From NCBI GenBank assembly GCA_964035545.1, contig OZ037766.1, forward strand, positions 16,996,222 to 17,060,221: DNA of 64,000 nt, given 5' to 3'. The notes under the pieces were generated by a model, which was not told the origin of the DNA, did not search any database, and saw nothing but the letters and a program-made list of their open reading frames with translations. The position numbers and the translations under genes were made by a program. Shown piece by piece: positions 53,501-58,858 of the stretch. Every line of letters begins with the position of its first letter. Position 1 is the stretch's first letter. This DNA is from Bugula neritina (lineage: Eukaryota > Bryozoa > Gymnolaemata > Cheilostomatida > Bugulidae).

Positions 53501-55311
53501 TCTATTAGTTGGATGTTGAATGTATTTTTGTATATCCTCAGCAACTGAACTCAGCCCACCATCAGCATGGACTAAACCTATAGACGCGTACAGAGAGGTG
53601 ACGATCGGGGCAGGTACCTCTGAATACAAGACTGTAGAGACTGCTTTTATGTCTACTTTGGGAGCAGGTGGCAACAGCATTATAGAGGTAAACATGTTTT
53701 CTCAGCTATATTTTGCTCAATATTAACTGATAAAAGTTCAAAGCAGCTGCTCAAGTGTTCAATTATTAGTATCCCAATAATCACTATACATTCACCAGCT
53801 TTCAATGGATTGATCCCAGTGAAATCAATCCATTGAAAGAAGATCCATCTCGGTCAATCTGAGCTGGTCTCTCTGTTCAGATCTATCTCAAGTCAATAAG
53901 ACCTGATCTAAGAAGTAGAACAAACTGCTCGCTAAAATGCTGTGTGCTAATAAGAATGATAACTTATTGTTTATGGCTAAGCAAAGTACTGAATAATGAC
54001 AATAGTTGCCTCTTCAGATTGATCCATGGAAAGCCGGTGTTTGTTCAACCAGTCAAATTTTCTCTGTGCAGATAAAACGTGTCCAAAACCCAACACTCTA
54101 TAAGCAGTATCTACTGCTGAGAAAGGAAGTGGCTAAAAGACTGAGAAGACAAGAAGATCAAGTAGAGACAACTTCTTTGTGGCACGGTACAGATGTGGAC
54201 ACAGTGTCTAAGATTACTGCTGGAAAGTTTGACCGTGGTTATATTGGCAAAAATGGTATTTGACGTACTTATTAAGAACATGTTCCATAATTGTTTAAGT
54301 ACAGCTCTAATCTAATTTACATTGGTTTGAGTACATCATAGTAACATAGCTTGATCTTGAATATAGGACAATTTTCTGTGATAAACCTCTAAACTTCTGA
54401 TAACTGCTACAAGATCTTGATTTTGCTGCAACTCATTTTTGCTTCTATAAATTATATTATTTTAGCTAAATTATGTGCTATAGTATAAGTTGCATTAGTT
54501 TAAAGAATTACATATAAATAAAATATGATTGCAGACTTTTTCAGGAATAGAATGGAGTTCATAAATAACTCGTATTACAATATATTTCACAAAAACACTT
54601 ACTAATTGTACAAAAGTGTTTTGCTTACTAAAGTCAAACTAGCTAGCAACACAGAGAATCAATAATAAGTACAATCTAACCTATTTATTACATAATGTTC
54701 CCATAACCAGGTCATGTTCAAACATGAGTGCAAGCATTAGTAAAGAAGCTGTTGTATTAGTAAAGGGGAAGAATTTTATAGGCTATTGAGCCTTTTCAGA
54801 AGTATCCCTTCACAACTAGGAGTTGTGTCCTCCTAACATGAAAATTTTAATTAAACTGCAAATCAAGATATATTTTAATACTTTTTTAGCACGCATTGCA
54901 ATATTGTTATATAGCCAGTTCTATCTTGAAGAAAATTTCCTTAATAAAATGGACAAATACTGGAATACTACAACTTTAAAATGTGTTTTTTTTCTTTAAA
55001 ACGTTATGTGACTTTTTAATTTTGTAGCTGCAGCTTTTGGAAATGGAACATACTTTGCTAAGAACTCCAGTTACTCAACACAGTCCAGGTATTCGCCGCC
55101 TGATGCAAGAGGATACAAATACATTATACAGACTAGAGTGATCACAGGGGACTGGACTAAAGGGGCAAAAGGAATGAAAGCAGCTCCTTACAAAAACAAC
55201 TCTACAACTGAGCAGTATGACTCTGTAGTAGAAGATATTCAAAACCCAACAATATTTGTTGTGTTTCACGATGCAGCAGCCTACCCAGAATACATCATCA
55301 AGTTTATATAA
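5565..55311 (+). CDS. PARP14-like multi-macrodomain mono-ADP-ribosyltransferase (40 exons)
   Basis: Exons inferred from GT-AG sites and phase continuity: 5565-5592, 5750-5809, 5890-6054, 6385-6618, 6869-6970, 7242-7418, 8494-8661, 9064-9192, 9402-9485, 22385-22546, 22810-22914 (or from 22831, also in frame), 23015-23173, 23439-23555, 24268-24471, 24712-24987, 25472-25612, 25779-25958, 26335-26592, 26719-26952, 28987-29263, 29356-30782, 30934-31422, 31596-31687, 33075-33296, 39364-39585, 39805-39916, 40679-40770, 41078-41299, 42544-42765, 43125-43236, 43471-43602, 46306-46380, 46535-46732, 47376-47606, 47888-48090, 48180-48431, 52251-52404, 53542-53687, 54018-54255, 55028-55311. The sum is 8,385 nt, about 2,794 residues. 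The ATG at 5565 sits in a good context (AAAATGG); an in-frame ATG at 5538 is an alternative, and exon 1 is the least certain. Domains in order: RRM-like and KH-like repeats (to about 1510), macrodomains at about 1512-1700, 1726-1941, 1942-2157 and 2158-2369, a KH-like segment, WWE at about 2496-2572, ART at about 2573-2794. Vertebrate PARP14 has three macrodomains and about 1,800 residues, so this one is longer. The family mono-ADP-ribosylates proteins and binds ADP-ribose; an immune role is inferred by analogy only. Confidence 0.9.
5890..6618 (+). other. N-terminal RRM-like domains of the PARP-like protein (exons 3-4)
   Basis: Exon 3 opens with a beta-strand-like VEVFDFP followed by the helix-like TREELVEYF. 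Exon 4 repeats a strand-helix-strand pattern around IRVRKF and EVILKCS. Exons 5-19 continue with similar units, the clearest in exon 17 (25779-25958) with ALFVSSI and [13 protein letters not shown], and exon 18 (26335-26592) with RVRVSGL. The GGG-P box of exon 17 is characteristic of PARP14/PARP10 RRMs. These would bind RNA or proteins. The assignment is by pattern, not by a profile search. Confidence 0.7.
8364..8434 (+). repeat. tRNA-like sequence in intron 6 (SINE head or tRNA pseudogene)
   Basis: The segment has an A-box-like TGGTTTAATAGTAGCGCG and a B box GGTTCGAATCC with tRNA spacing, and CTTGCAA in the anticodon-loop position (would read TGC, Ala). The acceptor, anticodon and T stems pair poorly, so it is not a functional tRNA. 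No long body follows. Confidence 0.55.
9655..9839 (-). repeat. Left half of interrupted repeat family X
   Basis: This stretch is the reverse complement, with mismatches, of about 21905-22085. Shared phrases include ACCCTTTTCACATGTCCC, CACATAAAAT and TATTTTGGCACAA. Its right half resumes at 17260, so the Gypsy element between is an insertion. Nothing here is coding. Confidence 0.75.
9840..9959 (-). repeat. Gypsy-1 3' LTR
   Basis: 120 bp, TGTTATATT... to AATATAAAA. It matches 17140-17259 over its length, including GGTATGCGCACGCATTACAA and GGGCGGAGCC. The perfect palindromic ends of the right copy are broken here by a C to A change. Confidence 0.9.
10081..12110 (-). pseudogene. Gypsy-1 pol, 3' part (RNase H, integrase, tail)
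   Basis: Minus-strand pieces: 11602-12110 RT thumb and RNase H ([25 protein letters not shown]); 11282-11575 linker; 10758-11108 integrase core with HVDYASP and a mutated second Asp motif (DNRPQF where DNGPQF is usual); 10474-10677 integrase C-terminal part ([20 protein letters not shown]); 10081-10302 a Pro/Ser-rich tail with [12 protein letters not shown]. Frames change between the pieces and stops intervene. The upstream continuation is 13907-14972, across the hAT insertion. Confidence 0.85.
12111..13898. mobile_element. Non-autonomous hAT-like element inserted in Gypsy-1 pol
   Basis: The 1,788-bp insert is flanked by an 8-bp direct repeat, CTTAGGTG, at 12103-12110 and 13899-13906. Its ends are imperfect inverted repeats beginning CAGGGATGTAGTGGC and CAGAGATGGAGTGGTG, which fits the CAG-R-G hAT pattern. 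Removing the insert plus one repeat copy brings the two halves of the Gypsy RT frame back into register, so it is an insertion and not divergent sequence. A GC-rich block (12150-12240) near the left end stands out from the AT-rich body. I see no transposase frame. Its right part (13600-13800) and 13240-13400 share sequence with the MITE family at 15975-17128 and about 27620-28040. Confidence 0.8.
13907..14972 (-). pseudogene. Gypsy-1 protease and RT N-terminal part
   Basis: 14763-14972 carries the retropepsin signature DTGAS in a frame offset from gag. 14386-14574 shows the RT entry region ([22 protein letters not shown]), and 13907-14285 the palm, with [10 protein letters not shown] where a YxDD box is expected; the extra residues suggest a small duplication at the active site. 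An in-frame TAA precedes the AYNQM motif near 14300 and a frameshift separates the first two pieces. Confidence 0.8.
14912..15916 (-). pseudogene. Gypsy-1 gag with CCHC-like zinc knuckles
   Basis: The frame opens at the ATG at 15916 ([16 protein letters not shown]), meets a TAA at 15743-15745 and continues in the same frame to 14912. It contains the capsid-like region ([29 protein letters not shown]-like) and a nucleocapsid part with [13 protein letters not shown] and [14 protein letters not shown], two zinc knuckles. The 3' end overlaps the protease frame by about 60 nt in another frame, consistent with gag-pro frameshifting or a mutation. Confidence 0.85.
15975..17128. mobile_element. MITE or foldback element with TTCCGAAGG terminal repeats
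   Basis: The left end has TTCCGAAGG or variants six times at about 17-bp spacing (15988-16090). The right end (17085-17125) is its inverse, with the shared phrase ATTAGTCTGAAAATTAGTAGA. The inside (16225-16345) matches 27665-27765 in the same orientation, and 16940-17050 matches 13250-13400. No coding region is visible. It lies between the Gypsy-1 5' LTR and gag. Confidence 0.65.
17140..17259 (-). repeat. Gypsy-1 5' LTR
   Basis: 120 bp with perfect 9-bp inverted ends, TGTTATATT and AATATAACA. About 93% similar by eye to 9840-9959. It is followed immediately (17260) by the resumed family X repeat. Confidence 0.9.
17260..17470 (-). repeat. Right half of interrupted repeat family X
   Basis: It matches the reverse complement of about 21710-21900: CACATCTTAGCAGTTTCAG, GTTATTAAGCAATGCTGAAA, GGCTGTCACCACTCT and TTTTAGAATAATAAC have counterparts there. 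With 9655-9839 it forms one copy split by Gypsy-1. Confidence 0.75.
17584..17755. repeat. 172-bp near-perfect palindrome
   Basis: Arms of about 83 nt (from ACTGGCTCATCTGT to CTAATATTT, and the inverse) flank a loop of about 7 nt. The few mismatches lie inside the arms. It could be a foldback MITE or a transcribed hairpin; since it lies in intron 9 the hairpin would be in the pre-mRNA. Confidence 0.85.
17836..18123 (-). repeat. Probable 3' LTR of Gypsy element 2
   Basis: On the minus strand a purine-rich GGTGGGGGCGG (18124-18137) is followed by TGTCGTGGCTCG, a likely LTR start at 18123. The far end is uncertain; TGTAGTTT at 17836 is a TG boundary that resembles the TGTTGTAGTTT end of the LTR at 45753. 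No second copy is in the window. Confidence 0.4.
18597..18941 (-). CDS. 3' reading frame of Gypsy-2, unknown function
   Basis: About 115 codons without a stop. The N-terminal part has [16 protein letters not shown], preceded in another frame by [12 protein letters not shown], so a Cys/His metal-binding segment seems to have been broken by a frameshift. A hydrophobic stretch (ALVLVVL) and an acidic, proline-rich C-terminus follow. I do not recognise the family; it belongs to the retroelement rather than to the host. Confidence 0.45.
   Translation of the reverse strand: MTFCPCGHDDLYPYPIIVHRAAGCYPGENYVVDVDMYPEFLTLIRPLVKKALVLVVLTSRFQHVLKYARQQSSIVADKPEIIPVPEEPILAEVEEGAKSPRQRAMTPPTPLPPE
19640..21145 (-). 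pseudogene. Gypsy-2 pol with the catalytic core deleted
   Basis: From 21145 to 20321 the frame runs through the linker upstream of RT ([43 protein letters not shown]). A single TAG (20321-20323) interrupts it, and the same frame continues from 20320 with the RT entry motif [16 protein letters not shown]. It then passes directly, near 20250, into integrase C-terminal sequence ([28 protein letters not shown]). RT palm, RNase H and integrase core are thus missing in one in-frame deletion. A Pro/Glu-rich tail ends near the PPAYLKDF motif (about 19650), one frame off. Confidence 0.8.
21548..21694. repeat. Short MITE-like inverted repeat
   Basis: The left end TTTCCATTATCCGCATAA and right end TTATGATAATGGAAA are imperfect inverted repeats, about 25 bp each, around a 95-bp centre. 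It adjoins the intact copy of family X. The stretch 21150-21547 shows nothing else. Confidence 0.4.
21700..22090 (+). repeat. Uninterrupted copy of repeat family X
   Basis: In inverse orientation this copy contains both flanks of Gypsy-1 joined without a gap. The junction region, around GTGTCCTTGTGCCAAAATA, corresponds to the pre-insertion site. No coding region is visible. Confidence 0.75.
22091..22215. repeat. Minisatellite of TACTATGTGACATAATA-like units
   Basis: About seven degenerate copies of a 17-20-bp unit built on ACTATGTGACA-AATA. It lies 170 bp before exon 10 of the PARP-like gene. Confidence 0.8.
23611..23829 (+). mobile_element. tRNA-Thr-derived SINE with 12-bp target duplication
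   Basis: The element is flanked by perfect direct repeats TAGTATAAGCTA at 23599-23610 and 23830-23841. The head (23612-23680) resembles tRNA-Thr(AGT): A-box region GTGGTCTAGGGGTTAGAGC, anticodon loop CTAGTAA, B box GGGTTCGAGCCC. The body contains TGTTAGGAAGAGCATCTAG, similar to a phrase common at the 3' ends of animal RTE-linked SINEs, which suggests RTE mobilisation. It lies in intron 13. Confidence 0.85.
24988..25073 (+). repeat. (GTGA)n microsatellite starting at the exon 15 splice donor
   Basis: About 21 tetranucleotides begin exactly at the intron boundary, ...GCAGATG then GTGAGTGAGT. Every unit recreates the donor consensus GTGAGT. Use of a donor 12 nt downstream would add an in-frame TGA, so only the first is expected to give full-length protein. 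Confidence 0.95.
27510..28280. repeat. Composite repeat in intron 19: 18-bp minisatellite, MITE copy, C-rich degenerate array
   Basis: 27510-27620 has about six copies of an 18-bp GGCACAGGTAATAATG-type unit. 27620-28040 is a second copy of the MITE at 15975-17128, ending with CCTTCGGAATATTGCTCCGT. 28075-28215 is a degenerate CCCTAAAC / CCCTATCCCAAACTTAAAT array. Near 28240-28275 the minisatellite phrase reappears inverted, so the whole may be one foldback element. 28281-28986 has nothing recognisable. Confidence 0.6.
29356..30630 (+). other. KH-like repeat region in the giant exon 21
   Basis: Exon 21 (29356-30782, 1,427 nt) is over five times the typical exon size in this gene and encodes a run of alternating strands and helices (for example [46 protein letters not shown]) like the KH-type repeats between the RRMs and macrodomains of PARP14. 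The assignment is by pattern only. Confidence 0.6.
30635..31422 (+). other. Macrodomain 1 (exons 21-22)
   Basis: The domain spans the intron at 30783-30933. It shows the ADP-ribose loop [18 protein letters not shown], then [22 protein letters not shown] and the second loop ISTGIFRFP. Keeping the Asn-Ala-Ala-Asn and triple-glycine motif makes this the most canonical of the four and the best candidate for ADP-ribose binding or hydrolysis. A Ser-rich linker ends exon 22. Confidence 0.9.
31417..31576 (+). repeat. 32-bp minisatellite that begins on the exon 22 splice donor
   Basis: Five units of GTTCAG-TACAAAGACTATATATTATATACTA type. The first contains the exon-intron boundary CAG/GTACAAAG; in later units the G of GT is C or A (CAGCTACAAAG, CAGATACAAAG), so the donor copies are disabled. 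A longer array of the same unit lies at 40300-40655. Confidence 0.85.
32780..32925 (+). repeat. 16-bp GC-rich minisatellite in intron 23
   Basis: A (GT)n/(GC)n run leads into about eight copies of GTGCGCSTGGGCCTAT. The G/C at one position divides the array in two blocks. It makes an open frame reading [15 protein letters not shown] repeatedly, which is not a gene. The rest of 31688-33074 has nothing else. Confidence 0.9.
33470..33895. repeat. TATAC-rich satellite with an embedded perfect palindrome
   Basis: Degenerate (CTATA)n DNA fills the start of intron 24. Within it 33713-33807 is a perfect inverted repeat with 44-nt arms and a 7-nt loop. The satellite resumes at about 37665-37710 on the other side of the LINE, so the LINE inserted into it. 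Confidence 0.9.
33997..37185 (-). CDS. LINE endonuclease-reverse transcriptase, 1,062 residues, uninterrupted
   Basis: The protein starts [11 protein letters not shown]. An apurinic-type endonuclease occupies about residues 1-260 ([18 protein letters not shown], and the catalytic WTDHRLI near 255). The RT follows at about 480-780: [49 protein letters not shown] and the active-site [15 protein letters not shown] and a C-terminal finger [21 protein letters not shown] end the protein. There are no internal stops or frameshifts and all catalytic motifs are present, so it could be recently active. This protein type is often annotated in databases as craniofacial development protein 2-like or RT-containing. 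The clade within APE LINEs is not certain from motifs alone. Confidence 0.95.
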   Translation of the reverse strand: MNIATWNVRTMMDNDKPNRPERRTAFIARELRRLNVDIAALQETRLADEGQLTEIGGGYTFFWRGKPADEQRVHGVGFAIKNEVVRKLDQLPVGINDRMMTLQLNLRRNRKATLISAYAPTLLADHQEKEQFYSNLDMVLSGIPKSAKIMVLGDFNARVGKDHHVWKKIIGKYGTGKLNSNREMLLTKCAEHSLAITNTLFRQKDRRKTSWRHPRSGHWHLIDYIIVKQRDVQDVRITRAMDLSDACWTDHRLILAKMNICIHPKQMNRKRKQTKINLSLLNQPEIKQSFQSELTENIQDIDINSTHGSWEVLRDSILKTCHSTLGKPERKHEDWFDDNEQEINELMRKKRHAFSLWHQDYRNVEKREHYHKMRGKVQARIRTIKNDWWIQKSEELQRLAETNSSKEFFSATKRLYGPIFGGCGPIASKDGSTIHKGKDEIKGRWAEHFSELLNQDTMVDEKTLECLPQLSILTHLAEPPTIDELEKALSMTKSGKAAGPDGIPGEIFKGGGLELNRKLLELFQLIWEKESLHPDLKDANIVTLYKKGNRADCGNYRGISLLSIAGKLLVRIVSFRLGQLTKRCLPESQCGFRPYRGTVDMIFAARQIQEKCLEQHRDLFMAFIDLKKAFDTVHRPTLWKVLGKIGCPDKLITIIRILHDDMKASVLVDGDHSKEFPVNTGVKQGCVIAPTLFSIFLTAVLQLVSECMPSGVRIRYRFNDIFNVRRLRAKTKTATEAIHELQYADDNMIMAHSEEELQLALTAFNTAYTSLGLTLNAKKTQVMCQPHPNTERHEDFSLKVGDQILDQVTTFNYLGSCLSSKANIDAEINRRLQAASSAFGRLQTRVFNNKDIYRQTKLKVYKAIVLLTLLYASETWVTYSHNLLSLEKFHNRSLRRILGVKWQDRQTTNSVLDKAQTTSITTMIVKRQLKWSGHVVRMDDNRLPKKIMYSELNTGNRSQGGQRKRYRDTLHESLKQCFIRPQTWEVQALDRKNWRTVVHQGTAIFEQQQRQKREHKRLLRKSRELCSVTHPPVTDSSNICPHCGKLCRSRIGLVSHLRTHNL
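37404..37646 (-). other. Short open frame in the LINE leader
   Basis: An 80-codon frame ([17 protein letters not shown]...) upstream of the APE-RT frame. Basic and Ser/Thr-rich, with no recognisable domain. It might be an ORF1 remnant or simply 5' UTR. 37710-39363 of intron 24 is otherwise AT-rich with TATA-type simple repeats (38210-38410) and nothing coding. Confidence 0.3.
40300..40655 (+). repeat. 32-bp minisatellite before exon 27 (second array)
   Basis: About eleven copies of the unit found at 31417-31576. A near-terminal unit again reads TTCAGGTACGAAG, a potential splice donor. The array duplicated with the macrodomain module and then expanded. Confidence 0.85.
41349..41423 (-). repeat. 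tRNA-like sequence in intron 28
   Basis: On the minus strand, GGTATAATGGTTAGC (A-box region) and GCGGTTCAAATCCC (B box) are spaced as in a tRNA, and ACCTCT can pair with AGGGGT at the ends. The other stems are poor. It interrupts otherwise alignable intron sequence shared with unit 1, so it is an insertion. Confidence 0.5.
41600..41695. repeat. Three-copy minisatellite, ACATCTGCAGTC-TGTA unit
   Basis: Three copies of a roughly 32-bp unit (GTGACATCTGCAGTCCTG...). No other feature is seen in 41700-42543. Confidence 0.7.
43605..43760 (+). repeat. Minisatellite of GAGTATGACTCTGTAGTAGAT-like units
   Basis: About five degenerate copies start 3 bp into intron 31. The unit shares the 19-mer AGTATGACTCTGTAGTAGA with exon 40. 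Confidence 0.85.
44426..45285. repeat. Tandem array of MITE-like units with 17-bp inverted ends
   Basis: Each unit starts TGACTAAAATGGGTGTC and ends GACACCCATTTTAGTCA. A 54-bp miniature (44426-44479), two units of about 370 bp (44493-44865 and 44878-45255) and the start of another (45269) follow one another with 12-13-bp spacers. The two long units align with each other internally (GACATGCTGACT, GAGCAAT, ATGTTCACAAA). No coding region. Confidence 0.8.
45289..45686 (-). pseudogene. Gypsy-3 gag N-terminal fragment
   Basis: It opens [19 protein letters not shown], runs through [17 protein letters not shown], has one in-frame TAG at 45447-45449 and continues in the same frame with [20 protein letters not shown] and [13 protein letters not shown], typical Gypsy capsid text, before ending at the repeat boundary. 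Confidence 0.8.
45734..45751 (-). promoter_or_regulatory. Primer-binding site for tRNA-Leu(AAG)
   Basis: Minus strand TGGTGGCAGCGGTGGGAT, one base inside the LTR, is complementary over 18 nt to the 3' end of animal tRNA-Leu(AAG) (…ATCCCACCGCTGCCA plus CCA) as I recall it. The match fixes both the LTR border and the element orientation. Confidence 0.85.
45753..46191 (-). repeat. Gypsy-3 5' LTR (copy C)
   Basis: 439 bp, TG...CA ends. On the minus strand TATATATAAGC (46010-46020) precedes AATAAA near the 3' end (about 45761). It shares blocks with copies A and B at 3214-4185. Confidence 0.85.
47105..47215. repeat. Short repeats of TTTGACTTGGTCAAA
   Basis: About five 17-18-bp units, each a near palindrome, in intron 33. 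The rest of 46733-47375 shows nothing. Confidence 0.7.
48340..52404 (+). other. WWE domain (exons 36-37), split by a 3.8-kb intron
   Basis: Exon 36 ends with [19 protein letters not shown], containing the WWE-type aromatic pair. Exon 37 continues [14 protein letters not shown] and [11 protein letters not shown], the second half of the fold. In the PARP family WWE binds the iso-ADP-ribose unit or protein partners. The RTE-type LINE at 48480-52130 sits in the intron between the halves. Confidence 0.88.
48480..52130 (-). mobile_element. RTE-type LINE, decayed
   Basis: Minus-strand order: 51879-52070 endonuclease start ([19 protein letters not shown]); 50999-51592 endonuclease ([48 protein letters not shown]); 49348-49880 RT N-terminal part ([40 protein letters not shown]); 48710-48976 C-terminal part ([13 protein letters not shown]). 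These are RTE-clade signatures. Stops and frameshifts abound. Roughly 49890-50840 does not match LINE text and may be a later insertion of unknown type. Confidence 0.82.
53350..53462 (+). repeat. 15-bp minisatellite in intron 37
   Basis: About seven degenerate units of ATGTTGTCTGAAAGG type, reading as MLSEK-like pentapeptides in an open frame by chance. The rest of 52405-53541 has no support for a gene. Confidence 0.75.
53542..55311 (+). other. ART (PARP) catalytic domain, exons 38-40
   Basis: Exon 39 carries the LWHGT motif (His about 2677), exon 40 [13 protein letters not shown] (Tyr about 2709), then [19 protein letters not shown] and YPEYIIKF. The third triad position, Glu in poly-ADP-ribosylating PARPs, appears to be Ile (about 2790), as in PARP10, which predicts mono-ADP-ribosylation. 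TAA at 55309-55311. Confidence 0.95.
53799..53839. repeat. Perfect 16-nt inverted repeat in intron 38
   Basis: CTTTCAATGGATTGAT and its exact inverse around a 9-nt spacer. No further terminator- or transposon-like context. Confidence 0.8.
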
Positions 55312-58300
55312 CGATTAGGTGATGCCTACAGCATCTGCACTTAATATACAGTGCTCCATTCATATCTCATGGTTCCATTTCTCGCAAAATTTCATAGGTC
55401 ACGAGAAGGGCTTGGCCCCCCTCTCTTGTGGCTTACGTATGTGTATAGGGACAAGATGGCCGAATTTAACAGATCCGTGAGTTAAATCTAGTATTTTACT
55501 ATGTCACAAATCACCTAAAACTTAGTGAGATATGGAGAAGCACTGTAGTGCACACTTTATAATAACTCCTACAGTAATATGTAATATGTGTAAGAATAGA
55601 GTGGGCTATAGACATGTTATGTACATGCATACATATTCATAAATTTATATTATATAAGGTTTTATACCACATTTAGTGGTATGCAGCTTTATGTTATTCA
55701 AACACCGATTTTCTTTTTATTGCTTTTATTTTTATATGTATATGAAACACAAGTTGATATTTTACTTAATTTTATAATAGCCTGCAGCAGTTGCATGGTT
55801 ATATTTAACTGGTTCTATAATACATTTTATACTGCTACTAAATATGAGTCTAATTATAATAGTTCTTTACTTTACAGCTAATAAAAACATGATTTTATGC
55901 ATACTATGCTTTCCATCTACTTTCTCACTCAGCTTTCCTGTATATCCACACAACATTTTATTATATTATTCATCCATATATACCCACAGCACTATAATAT
56001 TATTAAGTCATTTAGCTGCATACCTATACACAACATTATAATTATTATTATAATATTCTTCAACTGTACTTTTACATTATTTTATTCTGGATATAATTAA
56101 TCACTACACTTCATAAGAGTTATTAAACTGGCTTCATTTTAGATAAAACCAGTGAACAGTTACAATTTGCACACACAGTAGATTTAAATCTAGTAAATAA
56201 AAAAGAACATTATCACAATTATCACTTGTGGGTTTACATGTATAAATTTTAATTTTTCAACGATTTAATGTTTGCATATTGTTTTTTCATGAGTAAATAT
56301 TTGATTAAGATAACGAATTTGTCATGCTACCACTTGGTGTGCTCCATGCTTTCATTATTCCCATTGCTCTCCTTCTTCCAATTTGTCCCCCCCCACTTAC
56401 TCCTCATGTACAACTCCCCATGCACTCGTATATATTATACATGTTGCTCATCTCTTCATCTATGGTTGCTTGGTGGAAATATACTGATCTCCATAACACT
56501 GCTTCTGGTGACATTTTTACCTTTAACTCAACTTCCTGTGTGTATCCTCTAGTTCAACTGTGTTAACTCATAGAGAACTGCAAGGAAAAACTCTACATAT
56601 TATGCTCAGTACTGCTTTTATTCTAGTTAAGCCACCACTTCCCTCCCCTTCAACTCTGCGGGCAAATGTCTTGATGCATGCTCACCCTACACCTCTCACC
56701 TCCAGCCCTCATCCCACTGCATACACATTGTTCTTCTTTTACCAAAAAATCACCTCCCGCTCTGACCTGTAAATTTATCAAGTAGAGAAACCCTCACTCA
56801 ACACACTGACGCAATTTATTTTATTATTAGCAAGCCAGCCAAACTAAAAGTGCATGTATTTACAGGATGTATGTGTGTGCGTGGTTGCGTGTGTATGTAT
56901 GTGTGCGCGTGGCTTTTTACAAAGAGAAGGTAAAAGAATATGGGTAGCTGAGGATGTGGGTAAGTGAGTGAAGGAGGGAGTGAGGGATAGATGGAGGCTT
57001 TAGAAATGGTTTTATTCAATTTCATATATAAAAAAAAGTTGACAAAAAATCCTCAATTTCATGATGAAATAGAAAATACTATGTGAATATTGCGATTTCC
57101 ATATTTGGGTCCATCGGCATAAAATGCATGGCCTGACATTCCTTGCTTTAGGACTGCAAATTGTTAAAATGCAGTAAAGGGGGTTTCACTGGAAAAATTC
57201 TTAACCTGCCTTTACACCTTTGTGGCATATCTGGTCCAAGATTAAGAGATTAAACTTTACTGCATGTGTATAATAAGTGACTGTTTGTAGCGTCATGACA
57301 CTGTTGCTATCAGCATATTTCAGAAAATAGTCTTGAACTACATGAAAAATAAGTCTCCCACTTAAAGAAATTTCATTATTTCTCTGATAGAGCAGCTGTT
57401 CATTATAAAAACTTTAAAAAAAGTTGTAAATCTCGTGTCTTATGGAAATGCTTTTAGACTTCATGCTGCGTGGAACATTTTTTCAACCAGTCATGACAAG
57501 ACTCCCTGTGATGGTATAGGTGGAACAATTATAAAAGGCAAGCTGCTAATGCAAATCTGCAAACAGTGACTATCCCAGACATTTGTTAACGCCTTATGCA
57601 AGACATGCTTGATTAGGGCTTATTTCACATAAAAAATTTGAATTTTCTTCTTTGTCACTAGAGATGAAGTTAGAAATTATATTCCCAGTCCCAAAATGCT
57701 CACTTCTCACTTGCAAAAGCCGTGCCTGGTACCCATGACTATCATTGTTTTATCTTTTCAATCAACAAAGAGCAGAGCCAACTATGAGTCTATGACCTAC
57801 TAAATGATGAACTACTGAATTATAAACTGCTTAACTATGATCTCCTGAACTATGAGCTGCTAAACTACAAACTACTGAGTTATAAACTGCTGCACCATGG
57901 ATGCTAAACTGATGAGAGTACATGGTACATTGACAAACTGTGCTTCATCTCAGTTATTTTGTAGCATTCCTGCCTCTGATGGAAGACTGTGCTATAATGC
58001 TAGCAAAGCTGAAGTCGTGTCCTTACAAAGTCAGCTGGGGTCAGTATTACTACACAATACCCTGTTATACTAACAGCTCATGTTTTACCTGCAGTACAAT
58101 CTCAAGGCTACCAGATTATAGAGTGGCTGCTTTGTGTAACTGGAATCTTCAGTCAAACAGTGCAACAAGCAAATAATTTACCATAATATTTACATACCAT
58201 CGTCCTCTAAAACTATATTTGATATATTTACATTGTTTCCTATAACATAACCAGTATTATATATACTAGAGCAGTGCACAATTATTGCCTGCACATAACT

Positions 58301-58763
58301 CATGATCATCTGTTTATATATTAAAGGGTTTAACCTCATATATATACATACATATATGTGTGTGTGCATGGGCATGTGAGTGTGCGTGTGTGTCTGTGTG
58401 TATATAATACATAGACTACAACTGTAAGTCTTCAAAAATATTGATGGCCATAGTAGTATAATTATAGATCTCTTTACAACATATAATCAAAGCCAATAGA
58501 TGCAGACTGATGACTCCGGACTCAGCAAACTTGCAAATATATACTTGTATAGACAAGTCTGAAGTTGCTTCCCCTCAGTAAATTTATTTATTGCAATTAT
58601 TAAAATATAACCCTTAACATAGAATTTTAGAAACTTTATTATCAGCTATACATAACGTATTCCTCAAGTGTTAACACAAGGTTGACAAACTATAATAATA
58701 TATGAATAAAACACAAAATTGGACGTCATGCACAACACAACTTAATAGATTTAAACCGACAAG
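55312..58763. other. Intergenic region between the PARP-like and RING genes
   Basis: AT-rich. It contains AATAAA-type hexamers (for example about 55877 and 56196) that could end the PARP-like mRNA, (GT)-rich stretches (56870-56910, 58340-58400) and a degenerate repeat of AACTATGAGCTGCTAAACTA type (57780-57900). Open frames here lack any recognisable domain. Confidence 0.6.
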
Positions 58764-58805
58764 ATGGCTGAGAGTACTTCTATAGAAAGAAAAAACAGAA
58801 TTTGA
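58764..58805 (+). promoter_or_regulatory. Upstream open reading frame of the RING gene
   Basis: ATGGCTGAGAGT opens a 13-codon frame (MAESTSIERKNRI, stop TGA) in a good context (CAAGATGG), 53 nt before the main ATG. If it is within the mRNA leader it could reduce initiation at the main start. A longer leader is not defined. Confidence 0.4.
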
Positions 58806-58858
58806 AGAAATAACGAAAAAATACAAATAGTGAGAAGGTTCAAAGCATTGAAAAAAGA

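Noticed and set aside
53212-53508. 98-codon frame with [14 protein letters not shown] repeats
   Set aside because: It comes from a 15-bp minisatellite in intron 37 and has no domain or splice support.
56268-56772. Overlapping hydrophobic frames after the PARP-like gene
   Set aside because: They are T- and C-rich intergenic sequence giving Leu/Ser/Pro-rich translations in several frames at once; no signal of a real gene.
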